NCBI RefSeq assembly: GCF_009765825.1
Contig: NZ_LMUR01000018.1
Span: 755,346-819,345 of the forward strand
Origin: Granulicella sp. L60
GTDB lineage: Bacteria; Acidobacteriota; Terriglobia; Terriglobales; Acidobacteriaceae
DNA: 64,000 bases
Reading direction: 5' to 3'
The notes beneath the pieces are model-generated. The model was given only the letters and a program-made list of their open reading frames with translations. It had not been told where the DNA came from and made no database searches. Shown in pieces: positions 8,541 to 17,281 of the stretch. The number at the start of each line of letters is the position of its first letter. Position 1 is the first letter of the stretch. Position numbers and translations under genes: made by a program.

Positions 8541-9416
8541 ATGACCCGGAAAGCTTCACCCACGCAGATCATTCTCACCTATCTGGCTCTCACGATAGTG
8601 CTCAGCAGCTTTTTTTATGCCATCGTGATCTACACAGGGAACCTTCGAGGTGGAGGCAGCAGCTTCCCCTATGCGACCGACCTCATGTGGTCTCCCGGCG
8701 TGGCAGCTTTGCTTACCTATGTGCTGCTAGGATTGAACCTTGGCGACCTTGGATGGCGGTGGGGTGAAACACGTTACATGGCGGCAGCTTACCTTATCCC
8801 CTTGTTCTATTGCGCGATAGCGTATGGAGGAGTGTGGATAAGCGGACTTGGTCATTTCTACAACCGAGAGTTCGTTGCGGGTTTGGTCACTACGTATGGC
8901 CTAGGCAAGTTGTCGCCCGCGCTGCTCATCGGAATGCAGGTGTTCTTCTCCATGACCGGGGCTTTGGTCCTTGCTGTCGGTCGAGCCTTGGGCGAGGAGA
9001 TAGGATGGCGTGGCCTGCTGGCGCCTCAGCTTTCAAAACGCTTCAACTTCACGACAACTGCCCTTATCTGCGGCTGCATCCATGGGGTCTGGCATTTTCC
9101 GGTTCTGCTGTTCTCGAACTACAACGAAGGAACACCCAGCTGGTATGCATTGATCTGTTTTATGGTGGCAATCATTGCCTTCTCCTTCATCATCACCTGG
9201 CTGCGGCTCAAGTCCGGCAGCGTCTGGGCTGCGGCATTGTTCCATGCGTCCCACAATGTATGGATTCAACAGATCTTCACCCCGTTGACAGCTTCTACCG
9301 GCAAGACCGCTTATTTCATTGACGAGTTCGGCGCGGCTGTGCCAATCGTGATGACGATCGTCGCCATCTACTTCTGGACACGCAGAAAAGAAGTAGAACA
9401 ATTGACAATGGTCTAG
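8541..9416 (+). CDS. CPBP-family intramembrane metalloprotease, copy 2
   Basis: Tandem paralogue of the gene at 7465, 291 residues, very similar along its whole length. The start at 8541 (ATGACCCGG, GGAG about 11 bases upstream) is chosen because it aligns with the start of copy 1; a GTG at 8493 lies inside the duplicated leader. The catalytic motifs are kept: GEEIGWRG, CIHGVWH and HASHN. Differences are scattered and conservative (for example GGALGEE in copy 1 against GRALGEE here), which suggests both copies are under selection. The role is that of a membrane protease of the PF02517 family; substrate unknown. Confidence 0.87.
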   Translation: MTRKASPTQIILTYLALTIVLSSFFYAIVIYTGNLRGGGSSFPYATDLMWSPGVAALLTYVLLGLNLGDLGWRWGETRYMAAAYLIPLFYCAIAYGGVWISGLGHFYNREFVAGLVTTYGLGKLSPALLIGMQVFFSMTGALVLAVGRALGEEIGWRGLLAPQLSKRFNFTTTALICGCIHGVWHFPVLLFSNYNEGTPSWYALICFMVAIIAFSFIITWLRLKSGSVWAAALFHASHNVWIQQIFTPLTASTGKTAYFIDEFGAAVPIVMTIVAIYFWTRRKEVEQLTMV

Positions 9417-9844
9417 TAACGGAACCAAGGGCGCGAGGAATCGAAGGTACACATTGCAGTCGAGCCCCTCAGGCAGCTGCTGGCGTCGGCTGATCAAGTC
9501 ATCGCGAACAACTTGCTGTGCTGATAGAAAGAGATGCCTAGATGAGAGCCGACTACGCGCAGCAGTCCTATGTCGGCCATGGGGCTACTGCGGACGTATC
9601 CCGCCGAGGCTCCCCGGTAACATGGCCTGCCGCTGGAGATGCCAAGCCCCCATGCCCAAACGAAATTCGTGCTGCTAGCTATAAGCAGGTGATTGGAGGC
9701 CTTCCCATGGCACATGCGGCGCAGTGAAATTCCCGCAGTAAGTACTGGTGTGTCTTTTGAGCAATAGAACGACGCGTCCTTGACGCATCATCCAACGTCG
9801 GTCCGTAAATCTGTTCCTCGTAATCATAATCTTGGAGAAATATT
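9417..9844. other. Intergenic stretch without a recognised gene
   Basis: Short frames occur on both strands but none resembles a known family. A TTGGAG ribosome site at its right end serves the gene at 9845. No TGAGAC element is present. Confidence 0.4.
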
Positions 9845-10318
9845 ATGCATTTACTTCTTCCTGCGCGACGATTGCTGTTTGCAGTTTCGCTTTTGAGTAT
9901 TCTCACTCTACCCTCAGCAACGGCTCAGGCGGTCGGTTCGACGGTTGCCTCTTCATCAAAGACCGAGACCATCGAATGGGTTTTCCGGGTTCGCTACGGA
10001 TATCATGACGAGTGGTTTCGAATCTTTCAGAAGTATCAGGTCGCCATACTTGAACGACAGAAACAGCTTGGATACGTGAAGGACTACTCTATTTGGTCTC
10101 CTGGCCTGCACACGAGTGAAGAGTCTCGGTGGGATTATCGTATTGTGGTCATTCGCACGTCGCACGATGCTCCGCCCGGACAATCTGAATCTGAAGTGGC
10201 CAAACAACTATTTCCTGATCAGCAAACATTTCGCCGCGATGAACTTCGCCGGTGGGAACTGACGACTAACCATTGGGATCTGCCGATTTATCAAGTAAAC
10301 CCCAATTCAACCGAGTGA
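9845..10318 (+). CDS. Exported hypothetical protein, possible dimeric alpha/beta-barrel fold
   Basis: A 157-residue protein with a clear N-terminal signal peptide: a positive start (LPARRLL), a hydrophobic core (FAVSLLSILTL) and a likely cleavage after ATAQA. The mature part is rich in aromatic and charged residues (EWVFRVRYGYHDEWFRIFQKYQ), ending in a Pro/Asn tail. The alternation of strand-like and helix-like segments loosely resembles NIPSNAP/EthD-type dimeric barrel proteins, but this is only an impression. Probably periplasmic. The SDR gene follows 128 bases downstream on the same strand. Confidence 0.65.
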   Translation: MHLLLPARRLLFAVSLLSILTLPSATAQAVGSTVASSSKTETIEWVFRVRYGYHDEWFRIFQKYQVAILERQKQLGYVKDYSIWSPGLHTSEESRWDYRIVVIRTSHDAPPGQSESEVAKQLFPDQQTFRRDELRRWELTTNHWDLPIYQVNPNSTE

Positions 10319-10446
10319 GATTAGCGTTTGGTCAGAGATATCGGCGTGTCAATCAGACATGTAATCAGCAGTGCAATGGACCGATTAACCGTTTCGCATG
10401 GACAGCTTGCGAAAGATCCAGAATATGCGATAGAGAGGTATCAAAA

Positions 10447-11205
10447 ATGAAAAGACTAAAAAACAAATGCGCTCTAGTAATGGGAGCAACAAGTGGAATC
10501 GGCCAGACCTGCGCTGAGATGTTTGCTCGGCAGGGGGCTCGCGTTGTACTGACAGGTCGCCGAGTCCCCGAAGGCGAAGCAGTAGCCCGTAACATAGTTG
10601 CTGCCGGTGGCGATGCGACATTCCAGATGTGTGATGTAACAGAGCCGGAATCGGTTGAGGAAGCGGTTCACCAGGCTATCGGCCGCTTGGGGCGGCTTGA
10701 TGTTCTGCTCAATAATGCAGGAGGCTCGAGCAACACGGACGGACTGGTGACAACCGCCTCTCTTGACGAGTTTTGGAATAAGATGCGTGTCGATCACTTT
10801 GGCACGTTTCTCAGCCTTCGCTTCGCGCTTCCCGAGATGGTCAAATCCGGAGGCGGATCGGTGATCAACATGGTATCGGTGGCGGCCTTCGGAAATTCGA
10901 CTGGCGGGCGTTCCGCGTACGCTTCCTCGAAGGCGGCTGTCATGAATCTAACTCGGAGCACGGCGCACGCCTTTGCCAAGGATCGAGTCCGAATTAACGC
11001 CATTGCGCCAGCTGCGGTCGGTACTGAGCGCATCAAGAAGATGTTGGCTGATCGGCCGGAGGTCAAAGCTGCATTTGCGGTTCAGCAGCTCGGTCTGATC
11101 GAGCCCGAAGACATCGCCTATGCGGCTGTCTTCTTAGCGTCCGACGAGTCCCGCATGGTCACCGGCCACATACTTCCCGTGGATGCAGGTTCGTTTGCCG
11201 ATTGA
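10447..11205 (+). CDS. Short-chain dehydrogenase/reductase (SDR)
   Basis: A 252-residue classical SDR, NAD(P)-dependent, interconverting an alcohol and a ketone. Seen: the cofactor motif GATSGIG (residues 13-19), a following TGRR that suggests NADP preference, CDVTE near residue 62, NNAG at 89-92, and the catalytic set S144, Y158 and K162 (YASSK). The C-terminus DAGSFAD replaces the usual DGG. The ATG at 10447 is chosen because the SDR fold starts there; the frame continues upstream without family similarity. The substrate is unknown. A broken ClC channel gene follows immediately. Confidence 0.88.
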   Translation: MKRLKNKCALVMGATSGIGQTCAEMFARQGARVVLTGRRVPEGEAVARNIVAAGGDATFQMCDVTEPESVEEAVHQAIGRLGRLDVLLNNAGGSSNTDGLVTTASLDEFWNKMRVDHFGTFLSLRFALPEMVKSGGGSVINMVSVAAFGNSTGGRSAYASSKAAVMNLTRSTAHAFAKDRVRINAIAPAAVGTERIKKMLADRPEVKAAFAVQQLGLIEPEDIAYAAVFLASDESRMVTGHILPVDAGSFAD

Positions 11206-11289
11206 GCAAACGGCACGATAGGAAGCAAAAATGCAACGCAGACTGGTTTTGCAAGCGCATTCCTTGTAGCAACGCCGGACAATCACCGC

Positions 11290-11990
11290 TTACAGCGGGA
11301 ACATGGGCAGCCGTACTGGGAGTAGTGAGCGTTATGGCTTGCCTGTGTACGGCTCTTGTTCCGCTTGCTGCAGTGGGTTTTCGTGAAACACTCCGGGCTT
11401 ACCCGAAGCTGCGGCATCAGCGCCGCCGATGCGCCGTTTCCTCACGCCAGTACTAGGAGCTCTCGGAGCGATGGCTGTGCTTTGGGCAGTCCGCCGGTGG
11501 TCGCGAGCTCGGCACTTCGAGGAATATGTCGAAGCCGTTCGCTTTCAGGAAGGACACATAGCGTTCATGCCGACGCTTTGGTGCACGCTATCGTCCGCAT
11601 TTTCCGTCGCAACCGGAGCCGCAATTGGACGCTAGGGATCCAGTTTGCGACGGCTGTGACGTCCAGGGTTAGCAAACGTTCGCCTCTGCCCACGATTCCA
11701 TTGTCCCGCCAAGTCGCTTGCGGTGTAGCTGCGGCTGTTGCAGCAGCTCACCAGGCTCCCATTGCCGGTGTATTTTCGCAGCCAAGATTTTTCTGGGCGA
11801 GTGGGTGTGGGCCGAAGTGCCGCGGCTGGCATAGGCGTCCGTGGCCGGATGGCTAGTGAGTCGCACGCTGCTGATAGGCGGGTCGCCATGCAGCCTGGCC
11901 CATGCTGTTCCGCTGGCCTGTCGAACTATAAGCCCACAATATCCATGGAGGTTGTGGTTGCTTTCAACGTGTCCTCGTTCGGGGAATGAT
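11290..11990 (+). pseudogene. Frameshifted ClC-family chloride channel gene
   Basis: Pieces of a ClC channel/antiporter are spread over three frames. In order: a hydrophobic N-terminal helix (GTWAAVLGVVSVMACLCTAL), EYVEAVRFQEGHIAF...SVATGAAIGR (the GxxIGRE region, with a stop just after GR), ACGVAAAVAAAHQAPIAGVF (the pore-lining helix with a family-typical APIAG), then in another frame FLGEWVWAEVPRL and SVAGWLVSRTLL. At least three frame changes and several stops occur. The regulatory C-terminus is missing. It is surely non-functional as read, unless sequencing errors are responsible. Confidence 0.8.
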
Positions 11991-12021
11991 CATGTAGCAA
12001 CCTTTCAAACACTGCATCATA

Positions 12022-12060
12022 GCCCAGTTGGACGCGGTTATCAGCGTTGTCCAACTGGGC
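12022..12060. terminator. Perfect 12-bp stem hairpin behind the bicupin gene
   Basis: GCCCAGTTGGAC at 12022-12033 is the exact reverse complement of GTCCAACTGGGC at 12049-12060, with a 15-base loop. It lies 20 bases past the stop of the minus-strand bicupin gene and after the ClC pseudogene. No T-run follows on either strand, so it may end transcription poorly or protect mRNA 3' ends. Confidence 0.55.
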
Positions 12061-12079
12061 CCTGTTGTTCCTGGCGAGA

Positions 12080-13366
12080 TTAGCGCGGGAGAACCGGTGT
12101 CTTGTTTTGAGGGGCGCTGCGAATCGTCGATACCGGCAGCTTCAAATGGGCTGCCGCCATCTTGTCCGGCATACGGGCGATCCACTGGTTCAGCGATACG
12201 TCCTGATAGCGCGGCGATTTGAACATTTCAAGAAAGACCAAGTCCTCAGTGCCAGTATTTTCGATGTAGTGTCCTGCCATTGAAGGAACGAACCCCACGT
12301 CGTTGGCGCGGAAATCCATGGTACGTGCTCTACCTTCGGTGAACACAACGGTCATACGACCCTGACCCTTGATCCAGTACTGCCACTCGCTTGTGTTCGG
12401 ATGCCAGTGCATCTCACGGATGGCGCCTGGCTTGAGGGTCACCATGGCCGCAGCGATGTTCTTTGCAATCGTAAAGTTCGAAGAGTCCACGATGCGAACC
12501 TCCCCGGTTGCTGATTGGCTCGTCGGCTTCATAGATGCCATTTTGAAGGTGTAGTGGTTTTCCGTCTCCAGGAAGTTGCCGAGGAAGCGCTTGTCAGCTT
12601 CCAGCGCACCGGGCAGAGGAGCCTCGAAGATGTAAAGCTCGGTAGGAGGGAGCTGGTCCCACTCCTGACGCTTCCAGCCAGTATTCTTTTCTATGATTTC
12701 GGGCGGTGTGTGGACCAGGAATTCCGAGAGCAGGAAAGTATCATCTTCTGAGAAGTCGCCCTGATCGAAGACGAGAAGGAACTCGCAGCCGTCGCCTTCA
12801 AGCCCTTGGATCGAATGCGGAAAGCCGGCAGGGAAGTACCACAGGTCTCCGGGTCCTACATCGTCAATGAACATCTTGCCATCCGGCTGCATGACAGTGA
12901 TGCGGGCCTTGCCGGTCAGCATGATGGCCCATTCGTCGGCCAGGTGCCAATGGAGTTCGCGAAATGACCCGGCTGTCAGGCGCATATTCACGCCCGCGAG
13001 GTCTTGCGAACGGGGAATCTCGCGCGAGGTAACCTGGTGCGTCCATCCGCCGGACTCAACGCGCTTCGGCGTGAGGTCGAAGGAGTACCAGATCGTATGA
13101 GGATTGCCGCGATCGGTGAAGGGAGGTAGATTTGAGTTCGGATTAGTCCGAAGTAGCACGGTATTCTCCGGTCCGGGATCGGAGGCGTTATCGCCCGTCC
13201 TTCCCGCCAGCGACTCGGAACGTGTTTGCGCGAGAGCACTTTCGGTAGCCAGGCCTGCGGCCGCCATGGTTGCGACTCCCATAAAGGCCCGCCTGCTCAC
13301 CCCCTCTTGTTCGGTGCGAGTTGATGTTTCGTTCAAATTGTTTGAGGCTTGCTCTTTCATCTCCAT
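12080..13366 (-). CDS. Tat-exported bicupin, oxalate decarboxylase family
   Basis: A 428-residue two-domain cupin. Oxalate decarboxylases of this family bind Mn(II) in each domain and convert oxalate to formate and CO2. The N-terminus carries a twin-arginine signal (SRRAFMG plus the hydrophobic stretch VATMAAAGLA), so the protein folds in the cytoplasm and is exported. Cupin 1 has H139, H141, E145 and H184 (ELHWHLADEW, FPHS); cupin 2 has H320, H322, E327 and H366 (EMHWHPNTSEW, AGHY). All eight metal ligands are present. The catalytic lid sequence (SENST in the Bacillus enzyme) cannot be placed with certainty, so oxalate oxidase or another activity remains possible. An AAAGGA site precedes the start. 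Confidence 0.85.
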   Translation of the reverse strand: MEMKEQASNNLNETSTRTEQEGVSRRAFMGVATMAAAGLATESALAQTRSESLAGRTGDNASDPGPENTVLLRTNPNSNLPPFTDRGNPHTIWYSFDLTPKRVESGGWTHQVTSREIPRSQDLAGVNMRLTAGSFRELHWHLADEWAIMLTGKARITVMQPDGKMFIDDVGPGDLWYFPAGFPHSIQGLEGDGCEFLLVFDQGDFSEDDTFLLSEFLVHTPPEIIEKNTGWKRQEWDQLPPTELYIFEAPLPGALEADKRFLGNFLETENHYTFKMASMKPTSQSATGEVRIVDSSNFTIAKNIAAAMVTLKPGAIREMHWHPNTSEWQYWIKGQGRMTVVFTEGRARTMDFRANDVGFVPSMAGHYIENTGTEDLVFLEMFKSPRYQDVSLNQWIARMPDKMAAAHLKLPVSTIRSAPQNKTPVLPR

Positions 13367-13635
13367 CGTCTTTCATCCTTTCTTCTTTCCTTCGATATCT
13401 ATGCAGACGCTCGAAGTCGCTGACCATACATATTGTTTCCAGCCACGACTTAGAACGCCCGATCCGCGGGAGTGCTTTCTGTTCCGCCTCTCCTCTGCTC
13501 AGAGGATGATCTGTAGGCTAAAATCATTGGGATCCGTTGCAGTTTCGATCTCAGGGGCTGTGGAGATGTGGAAGGGGCACGGCGAAGTGTCGCAGAAGAT
13601 GGCCTTCGCTTGTCGCGGGCTGCCGGGCATCCTGC

Positions 13636-14289
13636 TTAAGCCTTGACTGGATGGGCCGCGTCAAGTCCTCTCAGTTTTGTAGGGGCTTGGCATTGTTTCT
13701 GCAACTGCTTCTTGGCGCGCCGTAGACGGCTTTTAAGAGTAGAAGCGGAGACGCCGTCTTGCCGAGCAACTTGGGCCATCGGAAGTTCCACGGAGTTGTA
13801 CGCCAAAACTACGTCCTTGTATTCTGGTCTCAAATCCTCGATTGCCTGGAAAGCAATCTGGCGTCGTTCCAGCAAGATTAGGTCGTCGAGAATAAGTGCT
13901 TTTGGATCTTCTAGTAATTCGGCGAAAGTTATCGAGTCGTCAACCGGCCGATCGAGAGACACGGTCCTGTGAGCGCGCTCCTTTCTCAGCCGCATAAGGC
14001 AGGTGTTGATTACGATTCGAGTAAGCCAGCTGGAAATGCTTGAATCGGCCCGGAACGAGTGTGCCGCTCTGAATGCCTTCAACATAGCGTCTTGAAGTGC
14101 ATCCTCCGCGTCATCGATGTTTCGAACTATTCGCATCGCGGTACGTAAGAGACGCGTGTAGTGACTTTTGTACACAATCGAGAATACCTGCGCGTCTCCT
14201 GTTCGAAAGAGATTGCATAGCGCGTTTTTCGCATCCGGACTGACATAGGATGTGTCGGCCATTGTTGGCTCGTTGTTGCAGCAGTTCAT
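13636..14289 (-). CDS. ECF-type RNA polymerase sigma factor
   Basis: A 217-residue sigma-70 family factor of the extracytoplasmic-function group, directing RNA polymerase to alternative promoters. Region 2 reads YTRLLRTAMRIVRNIDDAEDALQDAMLKAF and continues FRADSSISSWLTRIVINTCL; region 4 is LRPEYKDVVLAYNSVELPMAQVARQDGVSASTLKSRLRRAK, a helix-turn-helix that reads the -35 element. The ATG at 14289 is chosen because GGAGGC lies 5 bases before it; an upstream frame to 14367 lacks family similarity. No anti-sigma gene adjoins it. The divergent neighbour at 14600 is a degenerate receiver protein, so both may share the control region between them. Confidence 0.88.
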   Translation of the reverse strand: MNCCNNEPTMADTSYVSPDAKNALCNLFRTGDAQVFSIVYKSHYTRLLRTAMRIVRNIDDAEDALQDAMLKAFRAAHSFRADSSISSWLTRIVINTCLMRLRKERAHRTVSLDRPVDDSITFAELLEDPKALILDDLILLERRQIAFQAIEDLRPEYKDVVLAYNSVELPMAQVARQDGVSASTLKSRLRRAKKQLQKQCQAPTKLRGLDAAHPVKA

Positions 14290-14599
14290 CGTGCCTCCGA
14301 TGTAGGTGAAGATTTCGACCAGCTGGCACAACACTACAGCCAAGAGCCTTGCGTCGCTACCTATCACTTTCTATAAGAGAAACCCACAGTCGATGTAGTC
14401 ATCGAAAAAGCCTAAGCAAATCTTCGAACCTCGAGAATAAGAGCCCACAATGCACCCCACGCCGAGTCGACTTCACTGACTAACTATCTTCCATTCAACA
14501 GAAAAGCCGAGGCTACGAGAATCCTGTACCTATAGGAATCTACGATGAATCGCGATTGAGGCACCTAGTATGTTCGAGGAATCCATACGGAGGTTATCA
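14290..14599. other. Divergent control region between sigma factor and receiver-like gene
   Basis: About 310 bases between two divergent genes. The only strong signals are the two ribosome sites (GGAGGC for the sigma gene, CGGAGG for the receiver gene). No clear hairpin, -35/-10 pair or TGAGAC element was found. Confidence 0.4.
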
Positions 14600-14926
14600 A
14601 TGCAAAGAAAGCCCGTAATCGCACTCGTCGAAGATAGCAAACTGATTCGTTTCACTCTGACAAAAGTACTACGAAACTCCGGCTTCCTGGCTCACGCTTT
14701 TGGATGTCCAACATCGTTTCTAAAGTCGACCATACTTCATGCAGTCGACTGCATCGTGACTGAGTCTCTGGGACTACCTAGACATTTCGTAATCTACTGT
14801 TGTGACGTTCGAACGGTAAAGTCCATTCTGCATTGCGTTGCAAGCGGTGGACGAGCGACATTTTTCAGCCGCTCGCCCAACGACGTACGACGCAGGACCG
14901 TTTCCCTACTAGTCACTTCGAGATAA
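14600..14926 (+). CDS. Degenerate response-regulator receiver domain protein
   Basis: A 108-residue stand-alone protein resembling FixJ-type receivers at its start (PVIALVEDSKLIRFTLTKVLRNSGFLAHAF, with the acidic pair E11-D12). The strand that should end in the phospho-accepting Asp reads VDCIVTESLGLP, with Thr/Glu where Asp belongs near residue 54, and the switch Thr/Ser and Lys positions are not recognisable (CVASGGRATFF). The second half is unlike a normal receiver. It could be a pseudo-receiver that works without phosphorylation, or a decaying gene. The CGGAGG site 7 bases before the ATG is intact. It diverges from the ECF sigma gene. Confidence 0.55.
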   Translation: MQRKPVIALVEDSKLIRFTLTKVLRNSGFLAHAFGCPTSFLKSTILHAVDCIVTESLGLPRHFVIYCCDVRTVKSILHCVASGGRATFFSRSPNDVRRRTVSLLVTSR

Positions 14927-15905
14927 AATGTTGTTGAGCTAGCCAATGCTCAAACATACCTGGCCACGCGCTTTCCTCGGGAACGTCTGTGGCAAGTCCG
15001 GCGCCGTGCTTTCCATGAGCGAAGAGATGCGCATCTACAGATATCCCGCGTTCTTTGAGAGCCTGAACGAAGAGCACGCTGTTCTCTGGGCTTATCACCG
15101 CATCGTCCATGCTCTCGAAGAGAAAGACCGGTGGCGTCCGCGGCGTGACGTTCTTCTCTCCGGAGAGATAAACCTGCAACTTAGCCAGTTCTGGTCCGGT
15201 AAAGCCGCGGAGCAGATTTCGATAGGAACCTGAGGGCGGCACGTCGGCCGGGTCCATGGAGATGACGGGGTAACCCAAGCCAAGCAGGTTTGGACGCCCG
15301 TTCTCATTATCCACTGCATCATGGGTTGGCAAACCAAATTCGGTAGCTGAGTGGAGCGTCAGAGTGCTGGCAAGATGGCCCCCTGCGGAAAACCCAAACA
15401 ATGCAAGCCGCTCGGGATCAATGCCGTACCGCGTGGTCTTGGAACGGATAAGTTTCAAGGCACGCTGTCCATCCCACATCGGCACGGGATATCGGTATGT
15501 TCCGTCTCGCTGAACCAGACGGTAATACAGTACGAAGGCCGTTACATGTAGCGTTCGCGAGAAATACTCAGCTACTGGCTCCTGTTCCTTCGTATCCGTG
15601 AGCCGATCGTAGCCACCGCCAGGGATTATCAGTATGGCGGCTGATGGAGAACCCGCGCCGGCAGCTGGCCGAAAAACGCGCATGTAAGGGATGTCCCGGC
15701 ACGGATCGTTGCCGGTTGCGCCTGGCGCATCTCCTTCCCACAGGCGAACCTCTGTGGGATCTCCCGGGTCATAGCAGTTTGGGGAGCCAGCTGCGGATCC
15801 ACTTCGATTGCGATGATCGATCCGTTCTGCTTGCAATCCCCACGCGATGCTCAACCCACACGTCAGGATAAGAGCCATAGCAACACGATTGAATTTCAAT
15901 TTCAT
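14913..15905 (-). CDS. Exported alpha/beta hydrolase, acetyl-xylan/feruloyl esterase-like
   Basis: A 330-residue secreted esterase of the BD-FAE/acetyl-xylan esterase group. Residues 1-26 form a signal peptide (KLKFNRVAMALILTCGLSIAWG). The oxyanion loop appears as ILIIPGGGYDRL, the nucleophile Ser in LFGFSAGGHLAS, a candidate Asp in SMDDAVISPENS, and the catalytic His in HLFAHGKHGAGL. Such enzymes remove acyl groups from plant polysaccharides; the exact substrate is inferred. An AAAGGAAAG site precedes the ATG. Its 3' end overlaps the convergent receiver-like gene by 14 bases. A TGAGAC-like element (copy G) lies upstream, next to the intact araC. Confidence 0.82.
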   Translation of the reverse strand: MKLKFNRVAMALILTCGLSIAWGLQAERIDHRNRSGSAAGSPNCYDPGDPTEVRLWEGDAPGATGNDPCRDIPYMRVFRPAAGAGSPSAAILIIPGGGYDRLTDTKEQEPVAEYFSRTLHVTAFVLYYRLVQRDGTYRYPVPMWDGQRALKLIRSKTTRYGIDPERLALFGFSAGGHLASTLTLHSATEFGLPTHDAVDNENGRPNLLGLGYPVISMDPADVPPSGSYRNLLRGFTGPELAKLQVYLSGEKNVTPRTPPVFLFESMDDAVISPENSVLFVQALKERGISVDAHLFAHGKHGAGLATDVPEESAWPGMFEHWLAQQHFISK

Positions 15906-16181
15906 CTTTCCTTTCTCACATCATGAATCTCGGGTAGCGCTACCCATCAATGCCCCTAATATCCTCAAGCCTCGATTCGCCCACTCATCGACACTTTAGA
16001 GGATTCTTCCGAAGCATCACGAATTCTGGGGCCAGTAGTATGCCGAGCACTACGAAGACGAATAGGCTGCTTTGAGGACCGGACGTGCCCCACTTATGAT
16101 CGAATTGATATAGCGGGTAAGCCAATTGATACAGCAGTGAGAGCTGCACTACTCTGAAGGAACGTTCTGCGGTTCATATCT
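15906..16181 (-). other. Possible remnant of a small membrane protein
   Basis: Between about 15985 and 16160 the minus strand encodes a membrane-like piece (LAYPLYQFDHKWGT ... SLFVFVVLGILLAPEFVMLRK) that ends at a stop. It has no start codon and I do not recognise the family. It may be the tail of a deleted gene. Confidence 0.3.
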
Positions 16182-16400
16182 CTACAGCTCTCCTTTGATT
16201 GGGTGGCAACTATAAGAGCGCACGTTTTCTGATACAGGCTCACTCTGCTCGCCAAGGTTTTCCCTTGTTTGCCTGGGGATCAGATCGATCAGCGTCGCGG
16301 CCGGAACCCTATCGGTGGCGATCAGTACCTCTTCATTGTGCGGTTTTGTGCGAATCAAAGCTTTTGAAAAAGTCTCTTTTAGCGACTCACTTCGCTTCAT
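16182..16400 (-). CDS. Small unknown ORF coupled to araC
   Basis: A 72-residue frame whose ATG overlaps the TGA of the AraC gene (GGATGA), so translation could be coupled. It encodes SLKETFSKALIRTKPHNEEV and VPAATLIDLIPRQT and then loses resemblance to anything. A related sequence in the opposite direction upstream of araC (17516-17660) keeps the same amino acids although many bases differ, which hints at past coding selection. The first 60 bases also contain element copy G. I do not recognise the protein; it may be only conserved DNA. Confidence 0.3.
   Translation of the reverse strand: MKRSESLKETFSKALIRTKPHNEEVLIATDRVPAATLIDLIPRQTRENLGEQSEPVSENVRSYSCHPIKGEL
16360..16380 (-). promoter_or_regulatory. 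Recurrent TGAGAC-like element, copy G
   Basis: Minus strand reads AAAAGAGACTTTTTCAAAAGC, with a second block CACAAAACCGCACAATGAAG downstream. It lies directly behind the AraC stop codon and points toward the esterase at 14913-15905. More distant from the consensus than copies A-E. Confidence 0.4.
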
Positions 16401-17281
16401 CCGGTCGATAAGGATCTTCGATAGAAGCTAGGGGCAACGCCGAAGCGCCGGGTAAAAGAGGCGGTAAAGTGTGCGTGGCTGCGAAACCCGCACGCGAGGG
16501 CGATATCGATAACTGACATTGAAGCGGAAGTAAGCATCTTCTGCGCTTGCCGCAGCCGCAGCTCGAGAAGGTGGCTATGGGGCGTGACCCCCATGGTCTC
16601 TTTAAATATCCTCATGAAGTGCGCCCTGCTGTATCCGCTTTCTGCGGCAAGTGTGGCAAGGGAAAGATCCGAATCTAATTCCTCATGCATTTTCTCGAGC
16701 ACGCGACGAAGAAGATGGCGGGGGAAGTACGGATCAAACTGGGCAGGTTCCTGCGGCAGCAAACGAGCCGCAAAGTGGAGCCGGATTCCGAGCTCCACGA
16801 GGAGAGACTCGGTTTCCATTGCATCGTATCCTCGTCCATCAGCTGCTCCGCGCATAATAAGCTTATACATAAGCTCTCGAAGTGAACTGTCGTCAGTGAC
16901 GTGCAACGGCTGGAGCGGCCCGTTTAGGCGCCGGTCCATCTCCAGCTCCAGATTATCGAGAAAGCGAGGCGGAAGAGAACACACCAGCGTGACTTGATCC
17001 TCCCTCGTTTGGACTGCCGAACATATGTCTGGATTCAGCGCCGTTATTGTCCCCGGAGACTTTCTGAACCGCACGAATGATCCCGGTCTTGTCTCCAGTT
17101 CTCCGAGAAACGGCTTCTGCTCCCAAAGCATCAGATAGTGCTGATCGATTACCTCACTCGGCCAGTCACCAGCTTTCAAGATTTGACGTTCGATCGTCAC
17201 GCCATTCCAATGGAGCGATGGTCCAGATGCCGAAGCAAGCTTGGAATTTGCCGGCAGATTAGAGATCGGATTTCGAGCCAT
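16397..17281 (-). CDS. AraC-family transcriptional regulator
   Basis: A 294-residue regulator. The N-terminal 180 residues form an effector/dimerisation part without clear metal-binding cupin motifs. The C-terminal 100 residues are the two-HTH DNA-binding domain: LATLAAESGYSRAHFMRIFKET (first recognition helix), GVTPHSHLLELRLRQAQKML, and IDIALACGFRSHAHFTASFTRRFGVAPSFYRR (second helix and family signature). It is the only intact araC among three araC-related sequences in the window, and TGAGAC-like copies flank it on both sides in opposite orientation. It is therefore the natural candidate to bind that element. No obvious ribosome site precedes the ATG. Confidence 0.88.
   Translation of the reverse strand: MARNPISNLPANSKLASASGPSLHWNGVTIERQILKAGDWPSEVIDQHYLMLWEQKPFLGELETRPGSFVRFRKSPGTITALNPDICSAVQTREDQVTLVCSLPPRFLDNLELEMDRRLNGPLQPLHVTDDSSLRELMYKLIMRGAADGRGYDAMETESLLVELGIRLHFAARLLPQEPAQFDPYFPRHLLRRVLEKMHEELDSDLSLATLAAESGYSRAHFMRIFKETMGVTPHSHLLELRLRQAQKMLTSASMSVIDIALACGFRSHAHFTASFTRRFGVAPSFYRRSLSTG

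Larger units (their letters stand above)
7336..9416 (+). repeat. Tandem duplication of leader plus CPBP gene
   Basis: Two direct repeats of about 1,005 bases each (7336-8340 and 8412-9416, offset 1,076) cover the TGAGAC element, the leader and the entire coding sequence. Both encode 291 residues without length change. The match extends through the leaders, so the promoter was copied with the gene. Confidence 0.85.
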
